A DNA stretch of 64,000 nt, taken from the NCBI GenBank assembly GCA_949126835.1, contig OX421495.1, positions 22,788,533 through 22,852,532 on the forward strand, given 5' to 3'. Under the pieces are notes generated by a model that saw only the letters and a program-made list of their open reading frames with translations, had not been told where the DNA came from and made no database searches. The DNA is from Anisus vortex. Taxonomy: Eukaryota > Mollusca > Gastropoda > Planorbidae. A program made the translations under genes and the position numbers. This document shows, piece after piece, positions 33,251-47,649 of the stretch (within the stretch, counting starts at the first letter, position 1; every line of letters begins with the position of its first letter).

Positions 33251-34926
33251 GTGTAGTGTTTTTCTGCTTGCAAACGAAGATCCTAATAATTTAATATACC
33301 ATGCCGATATATATGCCTACCTTTCAATATGCACGCCCAGAACATATCATTCACAATAAAATAGTTGTCACAACTGAATTATCCACTAAATTATCCACTG
33401 AATAATCCACAGAATTAAACTCTAAATTCTAAATTATCCACTAGAATCGCGTTTGAAAAATCTTTGACCGTTCTATATGTTTTTTGTTTTTAATGCGAAT
33501 GTTATTGGAAAAAAAAGTTAAGATATATACTATTAGAGATTTCCTTGAATACTTTTATAAATATAGAATGACATTATTGAAATTTGTGACGCTAAAAGTA
33601 ATCCCAAAAGGAAAAAAATTGATCCACAGGCCGTGAAAATATTTTTTTTACATTTTAGACTCCATATTATGGACTATACGTACACAATTTTATTTTCTAG
33701 TGCCTACTAGGTGAAGACTTAGACTTAATAACACAAGCTAGTAAATATCTAACAAGGTAGATAAAAAAGTGTTTGAAGGCAATGTATTAGCGATATTATT
33801 AATTTGCCCTTGGTTTTCGGTTCTTGCTTTGAGTGCGGGGAGGGATTTCATTTATCTAAGCTTTGTCCTTCTGCAAAAGTATCTGGATATCCCGCGCCGA
33901 TTTTTTTATTGTTAATACAATTAACGACTACATTTCAAATCAAGTTATATTTATAAAGAAGAACAAATGTCACCATACGCTTAGTATTATCTTTCGCTTG
34001 CCCTGACAATAAACGCTGGCGCTAGCTAATCCCATTAATGATTCGCTTTGAAAGCCATTAGTTTTATAAATACGAAGATATTATATTATTCATTTTCTAA
34101 ACCCGTGGTCGGGTGGTGGGGTGGCTGGGTGTCTGCAGAAACTGTGTTGACGATCAAAGACACAATTGAGATTAGAGGATGGGAGAGGGGGAAGGAGAGT
34201 GGGAGGGGGGGGCTGTACTAACGACATTGCCTCAGCTCAACGGGAAACTAACGGAGGATGGAATCCAACAGGAAGGGAAGGGGAGGGTGGGGGGTTAATA
34301 GCTCGCACCGCTTGTAATTTGATCTTCTGGTCCCAGAACAAATTCGTTACAACTAATGATATTTCTTTGGTTTTGTTCTGAGCCACATGCGCCCTGGTAC
34401 CCAGTAGGGGGGGGGGGGGAGTTGAGGGGGGGATCTGGGATCGAGGATAGAGATATCTCACGGACTGCACACCGGGATGCGATAAAGAAAACGCGGTAAA
34501 GCTGTCCCCGGCTGTTGTGTCTAAACACCTTACAACTAAAATAATAATTTAAAAAAAAAACAACGATTTTTAAAACAACTCCCAATGGCTTTATCTCATG
34601 GGAGAGTCGGGAAGGCTTTCACAACAATCTTCCTCAATTAAAGGGATTTTCTTGCCCCGCGCTAAATTGAAATTTAGAACAGCAATTGCTGATCAGAAGA
34701 CAAGATGGCTGTCTCTAGCAGACGGATATCTACTTATGGAATGACACGCGATTTCAGCATTGAATACTCAGATTTTCTTTTTTTTTACTAAAGCTACAGA
34801 AAGTGAAAGGATGGCCCGAGACTTAGGACAGGACTATTTTTTTTTAAAGCTGTTTCCTGCAGGATTTTCTACTTTATGCAACAGGACCGTTATTTTAGGC
34901 GGGAAACCACGCCCAATACTGATGTT
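33251..34926. other. Intergenic, no gene
   Basis: AT-rich. Short ATTATCCACT repeats lie near 33375-33440, and G-rich runs at 34204 and 34407-34420. An ATG in a YY1-like context (AAGATGGCTGTC, near 34701) opens a short frame that I do not consider a gene. Confidence 0.45.
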
Positions 34927-35592
34927 TACTGAACGTAGATTTATAGCTGTTTATTGAACTTGTAGATTTATATATGTTTATTGAGCTTGTACATTTATAT
35001 ATGATTATTAAACTTGTAGATTTATATATGGTTTTTGGAACTTGTAGATTTAAATTTGTTTATTGAACTTGTAGATTGATATATGTTAATTGAACTTGTA
35101 GATTTGTATATGTTTATTGAACTTGTAGATTTATATATGATTATTAAGCTTGTAGATTTATATATGTTTTTGAACTTTAGATTTATATATAATTATTGAA
35201 CTTGTAGATTTATATATGTTTTTTGAACTTTTAGATTTATATATGTTTATTGAACTTGTAGATTTAAATTTGTTTATTGAACCCTTAGATTTATACCTGT
35301 TTGCTGAACTTGTAGATTTATACCTGTTTGCTGAACTTGTAGATTAATACTGCTCTGTTTGCTGAACATGTAGATTTATACCTGTTTGCTGAACCCTTCG
35401 ATTAAACCTGTTTGCTGAACTCTTAGATTTATACCTGTTTGCTGAACCCTTCGATTTATACCTGTTTGCTGAACCCTTCGATTTATACCTGTTTGCTGAA
35501 CCCTTCGATTAAACCTGTTTGCTGAACTCTTAGATTTATACCTGTTTGCTGAACCCTTCGATTTATAACCGTTTGCCGAACTTGTAGATATT
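34927..35592. repeat. 27-bp minisatellite with two subfamilies
   Basis: The left half repeats TTATTGAACTTGTAGATTTA plus TATATGT. The right half (from about 35280) repeats TTGCTGAACCCTTAGATTTA plus TACCTGT. The subfamilies meet abruptly, suggesting two separate expansions of one ancestral unit. Confidence 0.92.
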
Positions 35593-38500
35593 GCTTGCAG
35601 GGATCCGTGAACCGGATAACGGGTTATCCGGACTTTTAAAAGATCACTGTTCCAACTGTAAGTTGCATATTTTTAAACAAATGTTTTCTACAAATATTTT
35701 TTTCTGAACTGTGACTTACTTTTTATAAATAAGAAAAGTCAGATATTTACTATAATATTTGACAATTTTGTAATTAAATTGTGCATTTTTCTATTATATA
35801 AAACGAAAATATTATAAAGAAACAAAAACATGTTTATGATACATTATAAAACACTCAAAGAATTTTCTCCAATTTAATGTTTACGGCCATTCTTGTATTA
35901 TTCTACACAGAAAATAATATCTCAGCTTATTGACAACGGCAAGAAATTTCGTGTTTTACTGTTAGAATTTAAGAACCATTTAATTTTAATTTTTTAAAGC
36001 CTTGAACATGCTAAAATAAAAAACGTTTGGATATTGTGTGTGTTTTAACGATTGTACGTTAAAAAAAGACCGGGAAAAAAGACAATTACTGTTGCTGTTT
36101 TTTTATTATTATTTAGGCCCCCTACGTCTAACAAATTTTATCAACATCTATATTTTTTTTCTCTTATATTGGTAGACTAATTACTATTGTAAGATGCTGA
36201 ATAAAGGGGTTGTCGTTTTTTTCGTGTCTAAAAGGTTGTAATAATAATGTTGAAAAAAAAACTTTTTCAGATCTATGAAGAAGGACATTATAGCGCCGCC
36301 AATTTAGCGCAGAAAGTTTAAAAAGCCTTAAAAAGAAAAAGTAATTAATAAACTCAATTCATAATGTACAAAAACAATAATACGATATTTGTAACTTTGA
36401 TATTAATATATCTCTTTTCCCATTGTTTTATTTGTTTTGTTGAATATAACGGATGGTACGCGTGTAATGGGGACTAAATGAGTGTTATTTCAAGTCTAGA
36501 GAGATCTAATAATGTTTCAAATACGCAATCAGATGGCCGCAAAAGGTTTTCTATGCCAAAAATTAGAAAATAATTGATTTATAAATAAAGAATCCTATTT
36601 CGTGGAAATCTCCTTATCTCTGTAAAACATAGAACAGATTAATTTATGTAAATGATGATTAGAGAGATAGATAGATAGATAGACAATAGATAGATAGATC
36701 GATAGATTGGTAGATAAATATTAGATAATAGATATATAGCTAGACAGACATATAGATAGATAGATTTTAGACAGATACATGAATAGATATTAACCAACTA
36801 TATGCTATTAGTTTCTATATAAGATATAAACCAACAGTCAATTTCATGTGTGGCAAGTTCCCATGCATCAACCAAACCGTCATTCCAGCTAATTAAAACC
36901 GGACACTCTACATTCTAAATCTATTGACTACTTATTAAAGTAATAAACTTTTCCCCACTACAAATTGTATAGGAATATCCCGGAAATGTAGTAGTGCATG
37001 GGAAAAAGTTTCTTCCGTAGAAATTGTGAGAAAAAATGTAGGTACAAAAGCTTCTCTATCGTGCAGCTTGTGGGAAAATGTCTTTCAGGTAGATACCAGC
37101 GTCACGTTACACTGGCCAGTCAATGCCTCTATTGTCCAGTCTCTCTCTCTCCATCTTTAGTAGAATGGACGAGAATGTAGACATGGGCGTACCTATGCCG
37201 GATGAAAGGGGGGCGGGGGGGGGATAACTACTTAACGACCCACGCAGAAGAAAAGCGTCTTTACAAAAAACACACATCTACCATTGATTTGTCCCCCTCC
37301 CCCTCCCAAGACGACCGTTCTTACCCCCCTCTCCCATCTTTTATGTTGACCTCGGCTTCCCACGACCCGTGACCCCCGTCCTGTATCGTCCTGCTATCTG
37401 CTGGACCATTGTGCACCCGACACTTCTCAAGATGGGACCACAAAAGCCCACACACGCCCACCGCAAATAAAGAAGGAATCATGTGTGCACGCCTCGGCGT
37501 CCATAAAAAAATGAAAGGGGATGGGGGGAGGGGAAATAACAAAGGGGTAAAAAAGAAATATAATGCATCCGTCTTTTGTCCCATGCTCCTTGCACTCGCC
37601 TGCACGGACAATGGACCTGGTCAAGATTGCCAAAGATGACCGAGCCTTACGCCTTTCACCGCCAACATGCCGCGTGCTTCCTTTCCAATCACTTGCTCTA
37701 TGGCGTCGTCTTCACTTCCTCTCTGCACCTGCCCGTTTCTTTTTCTTTTTTTTTTGTCAACCGGAAGTTCTGCCACATTCTGTAGTAGTGTTTTGTTTTT
37801 CTGACATGCGCGGTGAATTCACTTATCAGCATTTGTGTATACAATTTCCGATAATATTGTATGGAAAGTGGGAAAAACGATATTTAGAAGAAAAAAGAAA
37901 AGAAGTAAAAGAGGTGGGAGGAGGGTGGATGATGAAAAAAGAGGGAAAATCCGCTTTGATTGTTTGGAAGATAAATTGACAGGACGCGCGGTCTTCAAAT
38001 GTCGTTGACACTGTCAATAAACGCGAAAGTGCAGATAGACAGGAAATACACTTAGCCTGTAAGAATCGTTGACCCAGGAAGTCCGTGTTATGATCTTATA
38101 AACGTCTTTTTTTTTAAAATTAATATTCTGCATGATTATCTTATGTTTTGACTATATCCGTTCAAAAATGACCTCAATTTCGGATAGACAAGATAAAAGA
38201 AAAAAAAACATAAAGTGATAAAAGGGAGATAAATCTACTTGCTTTAATTTAAAGTTTATTAATTGCCCAAATTGTGTCCTTTCTGAGGCCTTCTTTCACT
38301 GAACTATATATATATATATATACATGGTGTGCTGAATCACTAATATGTGTCTGCTAATGGCCGATTTTTGACACTGATATACATAATCATAAACATCTGT
38401 AAAAGTATTTTGTGAGCGACTGAAACCTGCCATATTATTATTACGTCTTTATGGCATTTATTTCATGCTTGATTATAACCCGAATAAGGAACTAAAAATA

Positions 38501-39100
38501 AATACATGTAAAACTGTATATATAATATAATACTTACTAAGTTTATGTATGTCAGTGTGTATAATAGGTCATTAGTATAATAAAAGTCTGCATTTTCCCG
38601 ACATTATTAGGCTTTATTTTAAGTGATTGATCACTCCATTTATTAAGGCTCAGTGCCTTTCTTATGGTATTTATTTAGAGCTTTTAATTTAGTGTCGATT
38701 TTAGGTTTTTACTTTGCATTGCAATATTTGTCTGTCCATTGCAATGTAAGATTTTTATGTCCGTTGGCGCAATTTTTTTTTTTGAAGTGCTATTTTGCCA
38801 GGTGCCATTTTTCAGATGCCATTATTTCATGTGATTTTTGTTTAGGCTCCATTATTTAAGTGCAGTGTTTTCTTGTGTCATTTTATTATGAATTTTCATG
38901 GGTCATTCTTGTATGTACTACGTACTATGTTCTTATTCCATATTGTACGCCATTTTCTTAAGGAAACCCCCGCCCCCTCTCCACCATCCCCACCCCCACC
39001 ACCCTCACAATTAGTTTTCCGTTCAATGAAAAAAAAAACTTAAAGGGTTTCATTTTACTTTCGTTGACCTAAAGTAATGATAAGCTTTTAACAAACATTG
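35593..39100. other. AT-rich intergenic with a GATA-type microsatellite
   Basis: An imperfect (TAGA)n tract lies at 36661-36790 and an (AT)n run near 38304-38322. An open frame at 37563-37979 spans poly(T) and low-complexity sequence and shows no domain. I see no gene in this 3.5 kb. Confidence 0.5.
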
Positions 39101-41660
39101 CCTACACAGCTTTGTCAATGTACGACATATAGAGAAATTGCATACACAGCTTTGTCAATGTACGACATATAGAGAAATTGCATACACAGCTTTGTCAATG
39201 TACGACATATAGAGAAATTGCATACACAGCTTTGTCAATGTACGACATATAGAGAAATTGCATACACAGCTTTGTCAATGTACGACATATAGAGAAATTG
39301 CATACACAGCTTTGTCAATGTACGACATATAGAGAAATTGCATACACAGCTTTGTCAATGTACGACATATAGAGAAATTGCATACACAGCTTTGTCAATG
39401 TACGACATATAGAGAAATTGCATACACAGCTTTGTCAATGTACGACATATAGAGAAATTGCATACACAGCTTTGTCAATGTACGACATATAGAGAAATTG
39501 CATACACAGCTTTGTCAATGTACGACATATAGAGAAATTGCCTACACAGCTTTGTCAATGTACGACATATAGAGAAATTGCATACACAGCTTTGTCAATG
39601 TACGACATATAGAGAAATTGCATACACAGCTTTGTCAATGTACGACATATAGAGAAATTGCATACACAGCTTTGTCAATGTACGACATATAGAGAAATTG
39701 CATACACAGCTTTGTCAATGTACGACATATAGAGAAATTGCATACACAGCTTTGTCAATGTACGACATATAGAGAAATTGCCTACACAGCTTTGTCAATG
39801 TACGACATATAGAGAAATTGCATACACAGCTTTGTCAATGTACGACATATAGAGAAATTGCATACACAGCTTTGTCAATGTACGACATATAGAGAAATTG
39901 CATACACAGCTTTGTCAATGTACAACATATAGAGAAATTGCATACACAGCTTTGTCAATGTACAACATATAGAGAAATTGCATACACAGCTTTGTCAATG
40001 TACGACATATAGAGAAATTGCATACACAGCTTTGTCAATGTACGACATATAGAGAAATTGCATACACAGCTTTGTCAATGTACGACATATAGAGAAATTG
40101 CATACACAGCTTTGTCAATGTACGACATATAGAGAAATTGCATACACAGCTTTGTCAATGTACGACATATAGAGAAATTCCATACACAGCTTTGTCAATG
40201 TACAACATATAGAGAAATTGCATACACAGCTTTGTCAATGTACGACATATAGAGAAATTCCATACACAGCTTTGTCAATGTACAACATATAGAGAAATTG
40301 CATACACAGCTTTGTCAATGTACGACATGTATAGAAATTCCATACACAGCTTTGTCAATGTACAACATGTATAGAAATTGCATACACAGCTTTGTCAATG
40401 TACAACATATAGAGAAATTGCATACACAGCTTTGTCAATGTACAACATATAGAGAAATTGCATACACAGCTTTGTCAATGTACGACATGTATAGAAATTC
40501 CATACACAGCTTTGTCAATGTACAACATGTATAGAAATTGCATACACAGCTTTGTCAATGTACAACATATAGAGAAATTGCATACACAGCTTTGTCAATG
40601 TACAACATATAGAGAAATTGCATACACAGCTTTGTCAATGTACAACATATAGAGAAATTGCATTCACAGCTTTGTCAATGTACAACATATAGAGAAATTG
40701 CATACACAGCTTTGTCAATGTACAACATATAGAGAAATTGCATACACAGCTTTGTCAATGTACAACATATAGAGAAATTGCATACACAGCTTTGTCAATG
40801 TACGACATATAGAGAAATTGCATACACAGCTTTGTCAATGTACAAAATATAGAGAAATTGCATACACAGCTTTGTCAATGTACAAAATATAGAGAAATTG
40901 CATACACAGCTTTGTCAATGTACAACATATAGAGAAATTGCATACACAGCTTTGTCAATGTACAACATATAGAGAAATTGCATACACAGCTTTGTCAATG
41001 TACAACATATAGAGAAATTGCATACACAGCTTTGTCAATGTACAACATATAGAGAAATTGCATACACAGCTTTGTCAATGTACAACATATAGAGAAATTG
41101 CATACACAGCTTTGTCAATGTACGACATATAGAGAAATTGCATACACAGCTTTGTCAATGTACGACATATAGAGAAGTTGCATACACAGCTTTGTCAATG
41201 TACAACATATATAGAAATTGCATACACAGCTTTGTCAATGTACAACATATAGAGAAATTGCATACACTGCTTTGTCAATGTACAACATATAGAGAAATTG
41301 CATACACAGCTTTGTCAATGTACAACATATAGAGAAATTGCATACACAGCTTTGTCAATGTACAACATAAAGAGAAATTGCATACACAGCTTTGTCAATG
41401 TACAACATATAGAGAAATTGCATACACAGCTTTGTCAATGTACAACATATAGAGAAATTGCATACACAGCTTTGTCAATGTAAAACATATAGAGAAATTG
41501 CATACACAGCTTTGTCAATGTACGACATATAGAGAAATTGCATACACAGCTTTGTCAATGTACGACATATAGAGAAATTGCATACACAGCTTTGTCAATG
41601 TACAACACATAGAGAAATTGCATACACAGCTTTGTCAATGTACGACATATAGAGACATTT
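39101..41660. repeat. 40-bp satellite, 64 copies without indels
   Basis: The unit is CATACACAGCTTTGTCAATG plus TACGACATATAGAGAAATTG. Unit starts stay on an exact 40-bp grid from 39101 to 41621. The left third is almost invariant (TACGAC). From about 39920 rightwards TACAAC variants appear and then dominate. A 4-unit (160-bp) block with ACATGTATAG variants is repeated at about 40300 and 40460. Frames open over three units are artefacts. No spacers, so not CRISPR. Confidence 0.99.
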
Positions 41661-44600
41661 GTTGTTGTTGTTTTGTTGTTTTTATTATTAAATATAAATA
41701 TTCTATATTGAGTTTGAATACATCTGTCTGTTAAACTTAAAACGCAACGGACGCCTACAAAATCTTTTCTTTGGTTCTTTTGTGTCTTTCGTTTTCAAGA
41801 GACAATTTATTCTTTCTATAATTTATCACGTAGCCGTAAGACGTCTGTCTTCATATACAAGCCTCTTGTCCTGGGAATGGCATATTCCATCTTCTTCGGG
41901 TGAGATGATAGATATGTTATGCATTTTTTTGTTTTTGGCATTTCCCATTTTGGCATTCCCCCAGTACTCGACAATTATAATCTTTGGGACCTCTTCTACT
42001 CGCCGCCCCTCCTCTTTTCACTGGCTCCTGTGTCACCTGAAGCCCACTTCATACCTGAGTTTTCTTTCTTTGAAAGCGTCACGGGTGAATAATTAGCTGT
42101 TGTTTTTTTTTGTTATAGGAATTTTTTGGGGGGATAAAATGTCAATCTAATGCCACGTGCTACTAGTCTATTATCCCATCCTCACACTCTCTCCCTCTAT
42201 CTTTCTCTGTCTCTCTCTCTCTTTTACACAGACACACACATACACAGACACAGACGCAGGGGTACAGAACATACTAATAAATACATTTTATTTCGCTTTT
42301 GTGTTGACAAATGTGAAACCATACCTTTATGTCCTTTTGTAGCTGAAGAAAACGTTGAGTCAAGAAATATTTTCTTTATTATGTGGCAGAAATAGAAGTG
42401 GGGAAAAGGCGATGAAACTTCCATAGGCGTTTACCTGAAAGGGTGAGATGGAGAAGGTCTATATATTTAGTTGAGTTCAGCATACCATTGTAGCTGGATA
42501 TTTGGGATTAATGTCTTTGGAAACAAAACACGCAGGTGTAGGCTATCCTTTTAGGTTCAATGCTGTTTGATAAAGACGCCACCCTGGACATGGAAAAATC
42601 TTTTGCTCGAAAACATCTTATAGAGGTCTATGAAATTTCATTATAGAAGGTTTTCAACGTATCCTCCAGAAGTGTTGTCAGTTTGGCTTGGATTCTTCTA
42701 TGCTTTGGGGGTTTTGAGTTGGGTGGGTGTGTGTGTGGGGGGGGGGCGATATTTTCCTAGTCCAACGACCAGCCACACGCTGTGCCCATAACATTGTCGC
42801 TGTATCCGTGTATGTCTAGCTAATAACGTAAGCTCACCGTGTGCGTCCAAGTCACGTGGTATAACGCCACGTGGGTCTACATGTGTGCGTGCGCGCGTGT
42901 GTGGAATTCCATGTCCCGTCAAATTCATACCTAAAACTACCCAGAGGAAGGACTCCCCCCCACCCCCTCTCTCTACTCCCCGGGCCTCCGAACACCTTCA
43001 CTTACACCCCATCCCCCTCATCCCATTCACGCACTGCTTTTTCGGTTGGTGCAATTCCAAACGCAAAGTAACAGCTCACACCCTTTCAAACGTTGCTGTG
43101 TCGTTTTACATAATGTTCCGGAGGGGTGGGGCGTGAAGTGTGTGTGTGGGGGGTATCAGTGCTAGGGGGGGGGGAGTACAAGGCTGTGGGGGCGGGGCAC
43201 GTGGTATCACATTCCCGCCCCACATCTGCAACACTTGTTAGTTGACACTTCTTAATTAAACCACCACATCACTGTTTAGTAGAGTCTGCACTCTTACGCT
43301 GAGATTTGGAGAGAAGATTGTGATGGGCTGGGAAGGTGAGAAAAAAATGTTGGTGATGGGTATCAAGTACAGTGTGGTGGTGTGTGCTGAAGGGGGCTGT
43401 GGGGGGGGGAGGAGAGGCAAACTTTTAGTTGCCCAGTGGTTTCAACATTTGATTTGTAGCATCATCTTAAGATTCATAAATGCTGCATTGTATAAACATG
43501 TTATTTACTTTCAGACGGGGTGGTGGGGGGGGGGGGGGAAGATGGAGTGGTTACACCTTTCGTTGAGATGTATCTTGTCCTTTTTATCTTATCATGTTAT
43601 TGCATGTTTTTATAGGTGTAAGTCTAAGACGGATAGATGAGGTAAGTAAGAATAACTTAGTATTAGGTAAATAATGAGAGTATTGCTCTATTTATTTTTT
43701 TAGTCTTTTCTAGGATCGTGCATTGTTCAAGTGTTTGCTTTTATTTGTTATTGTTTTTATGTATTTTTTTAAACACTTTATGAAAAAAAAAAAGAAGAAA
43801 ATGGTTGAAATGCTTCCGAAAAACAATTTCAGGGGACGCTAATCAGTGTGTCCTACTATTTACTTAATCAGTAGAAGATTTATGTCCACACATTTAAACC
43901 CATTTAATGGAGCGAAACGAAAGGAATAAACAAACCCTTGACCCGTTTTAACCCTGCAAATATTTTCCTACTGAGGCTACTGTCCCGTCTCGCCACCCTT
44001 CACCCCCCCCTCTTTCTCTATCAATCCAAGTCTCCGGTGTCTCTCACCTTCTGTCTCTTGTCCCCTTTTCTTAAAAAAAAAGGCGTTATTTTCCCTCTAA
44101 CTCCCCCTCTCTTCATTTCTCCAAGGCACTACAAGAGGTCACCAGTGTCACAAGGCTAACATTACAAGCGCCCCCGAATCCGATAAATCTGATCCCATAT
44201 TTAAAAAAAAAAGTCGTCTTGGCTGCGGTCGTGTTATCTTCCCTCACGCGTAACATCTTGAAGAACTCCCCCCCCCTCCACTCCCATCCCTCCTCCGCCA
44301 TCGCGGCTCGTTTAATAGTTGTTTTTATTTTATTTTATGCAGAAGAGGGCAATACCAGCCCCATCGATAGCGCCCTTTCGAGACGTCACTCGCCGCGCCC
44401 TCGAAAATTATGTGTGAACTGAACACTACACTACTTCGTCACAGTGAAAGAGAAGAAGTCTTCGAGTGTGGAATTGAGATGGTGAAGGAAAATAAAAGCA
44501 CACAGAATAAAAAGGGGGAGGGGGTGAGCGTGGAGGGGAGGGGCGCTGGGAAGTGTGAGTTACGTCGTGAGAATGAGATACATGGGCGGCGGGCGCCTAT

Positions 44601-45759
44601 CAGAAATGTGATTTGGGGGGAGGGGGTTAAGAAGTGTGATGAACATACTTGAGATCAACGGCTTGTGGCAATAATTGTTGTTTTTTTCAGAAGAGTCAGA
44701 AGAGCAATAGAAAATTTTAACAAAGGTTGGAATAAGGTCACGACCAAGACGCAAAACATGACCAAGACGGAGGAAAAAATGGACGAAAGAAAAAAACTTG
44801 TGACATAACTGTGACATAACTGTGACATAACTGACGTACTGTGATCCCCTCTCGTCTCCAATCTTCTGGGGTGGGGGGGGGGGCAATTATACACAAACAT
44901 CCACAAGCGCACACGCGCACACACGCACAATCTTCATTAAAATTCGTGGCCGTGAGTTCATCTTGACCTTGAGTTCTATAAACTCACACCCAAAATATGA
45001 CTGTGGTCTTCTTTGTCTCCACACATTCCCACTCACCCACAAACGCTGTAAGGGGTCTGACGGCCGTGTCCCTCCTCACATTACTTTCTTGGCCTCAGAC
45101 ATAACTAAGAAGTCCTTTTGTACTTTGTGCGATCAAAGCAAAGCACTCGTGAGACAGGAGGTGAAGAGTTGACGAGGCGATAGGGAGGAGCAGCCCAAGT
45201 GAGTGCACTTTGGCATACTAATAATGGCCCCATTTCTCCCTATCTTTTTGTTTCCTTTTTATTTTATTTACAACGAGATTGTTACAAACTCTGTGTTGAC
45301 ACAGTAACTCCTTTATAATAATACTATGTCGTATGACACCCACTCCCCCCCCTCTCCATCCAATTACGTGTTCTATCTCACCCCCCCCTCACCACCCCCA
45401 ATAATTAAACGCTAGCTTGGAATCGCTGCATGGTTCCGAGTTGACTAGCTGCTAAGCTTTGGGGGGGGGGGGGACTATTCTTGACGTTTGGGGTTCAAGT
45501 CTAGAGAATAACACTGGGATTCTATTGTATTTCTTCCCGGCCCACGCGTCTGTCTCCCAAGACTATCCCTAGCTCTGATGGGTTATCTAGAATTTAGCTC
45601 GTTTAAAATATATAGGCAACAAGGCATTGTAGTGGCTACACGAGCACAAGTCCATGGGATGCTTTGAATAGAAAAGAAAACTTGTGAACTATGCTTTACT
45701 AACTACTGTTTGGACCTATACTGGTATAGCGGTGATTTAATTGTTTAAAAATTACCTTT
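41661..45759. other. Intergenic with simple repeats, no supported gene
   Basis: Holds (GTT)n at the satellite edge (about 41659-41685), a CT tract (42180-42225) next to CA (42230-42250), and many G or C runs (42738, 43527, 44871, 45461). A 12-bp repeat TGTGACATAACT (three copies) lies at about 44800-44832. I recognise no exon. Confidence 0.5.
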
Positions 45760-46090
45760 GTTGATGTTTAGCATCACCTTTATGTAAGGTTAAACAATGC
45801 CAACAATACCAATGTTGAACACCAACAATAATGAGGTTGAACTTTACCAATTTTGAAGTTGTAGCATGACCGATGTTGAAGTTGAACTTTCCAATATGAA
45901 AGTTAAAAAGTACCCATGTCGAATGAAACAATTTGAAAATTACCAGTGTTTAACGTCATCAAAGCTGAAGCCAAACATTTCCAATGCTGAAGCTAAACAT
46001 TACCGATTTTAAGGTTAAACATTACCATTGTTGTAGTTGATCGTTGCCGATGTTGAAATTAAACAATACGAACGCTGAAGTTCGAGATAA
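45760..46090. repeat. Degenerate minisatellite, period about 22-24 bp
   Basis: Variants of AAACATTACCAATGTTGAAG recur about a dozen times with many substitutions, indicating an old array. Confidence 0.65.
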
Positions 46091-46754
46091 GAGTTGCCAA
46101 TGAAGAAACAAAAAGAGAAACTTATTCACGATCAAAAATATAGCCAAGGGATCAAACTCTATCCGGATCACAATCAGAAGTTAAGCGTCACGTCAATTGA
46201 TCTTTAAACGACTTGAAGTCGTAAGGGCAATTACCTTATCTAAAAAGACCATCTTCTGCTTCACAAAGGCGTCTATTCAAAGTGGGATTTTTTCCAGAAA
46301 ACTGTCCCCGAACAGTTTAAATTTCAAGAATCTAACATTGCATTTGTCATATTATAGAGCGAGGTTTCGTTGAGGCTTTTTTTTTTCACCCACGAATTAT
46401 TCCAGAAACATTCAAAAACCATCTGCTGTATCTTAAAGAACTATCAATAGCCGATAGCAAACGATAGCACGCGATATTCATACGGAGGTTTACGAAGGCA
46501 TTTTTTTTTTCATTTCTTTTTATTTCTTTAGGTTTTTTTTTCTTTGCGTTTGCTTTGAGAAGAGAAAAATGGAGTCTTAGATGCAAGCACTTATCAGGTT
46601 CCGCTCAAATACACAAAGCGAGATAACAATAGGGGAGATAATCGTCGAGTTCTGCCACACATCTGGCTTTACGTTGCACCGCTGCCTATAGACAAAAATA
46701 TTAACTGTTTAAAAAAAAAATTCACCAAAAGGTTGACAAATCAATTTAATTTCC
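46091..46754. other. AT-rich intergenic, no feature seen
   Basis: No recognisable element; poly(T) runs near 46378 and 46501. Confidence 0.5.
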
Positions 46755-46960
46755 AACTCTGTGGTCGTGTGGGCAGAATGTTGAATAGTCAAGCCGCGTG
46801 GATTTGGGTTCCAATCAGGTAAAGACGGGATTAATGGTGTTTCTCCTGTGGATGTCCCTGAATCTAGCTAATATACAACATCCTTTTGAGAAATATAAAG
46901 AACTTTTTGCGTTGTGCTGGCCACACAATGTTATTGAATAGGCTACCGTGTCCAATGAAG
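46755..46960 (+). mobile_element. tRNA-derived SINE, diverged
   Basis: tRNA-like head with B-box-like GGGTTCCAATCAGG (about 46807), then CTGTGGATGTCCCTGAATC, then the core TTGTGCTGGCCACACAA. Plus-strand copy of the family at 655-855. Confidence 0.68.
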
Positions 46961-47133
46961 CTTTTCTATCCAATTCAGACATTCTAAAACTGCAATTGGA
47001 ATTTTTTAATATTATAAGTTATAGGTCTAATATATTTATTTTGTATCAAGGCCTGCAGAGGATTAACGAGCTTCCGGAAAACACCATTTTGGGTCTATTA
47101 CAATTCATGTTACTTTTTGGTAGAATGATAATA

Positions 47134-47421
47134 CCATAGACTATAATATACATGGACCGCTTGCTTTAGTATTTCTGCTCGAAAGACTGCTTTTCGGAAT
47201 TTCCGATTCGTTGTTTCCTTTGCACTTCCGTTTTATTGAATCGCTTCGATTTTCTCAATGAAAAATTAAAAGCGAAAAATCTATACAGCGGAAACATTTA
47301 AGAAACAACGAGGAGCGTAGAAGTCATTTAAGACAGCCTTATTGGTTGCGCACGAAAAAAAAAGTACATAATATAAGCTCTAAAAATAGAGCAAGCGGTC
47401 CATCTTATTATAGTTTATGAT
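47134..47421. mobile_element. MITE family M2, copy 2, with long inverted ends
   Basis: Left end CCATAGACTATAATATACAT then GGACCGCTTGCT. The right end, as complement, is TCATAAACTATAATAAGATG then GGACCGCTTGCT. The terminal repeats are at least 30 bp with a few mismatches. The interior is the reverse complement of 22866-23098. A TA-type target duplication is possible but not certain. Confidence 0.78.
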
Positions 47422-47649
47422 AATAAAATGAAGCAGTTAATGCAGTGGTTCCCAACCTTTTTGATGCCGCAACCCTTTTATACAGCTTTTCACTTTATGA
47501 CGACCCCCAACCATAAATTTTTTTTGACGCTACCTTATAACTGTAATTCGCTACTGTTATAAAATCCAACATAATTAAAGCACAGTGATTAATTACAAAA
47601 ATCCATTTGAAATAATATATTGTGAAATTTTTATTTCTAATTACAACAC

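Noticed and set aside
37563..37979. 138-codon plus-strand frame
   Set aside because: It includes a poly(T)-encoded Phe run and a Lys/Glu-rich tail from purine-rich DNA, with no recognisable family.
40298..41483. Several 60-80 codon open frames (HTQLCQCTTYREIA repeats)
   Set aside because: Translation of the 40-bp satellite over a three-unit superperiod.
39101..41660. CRISPR-like regular array
   Set aside because: Units are contiguous 40-mers with no unique spacers, in an animal genome. It is a satellite.
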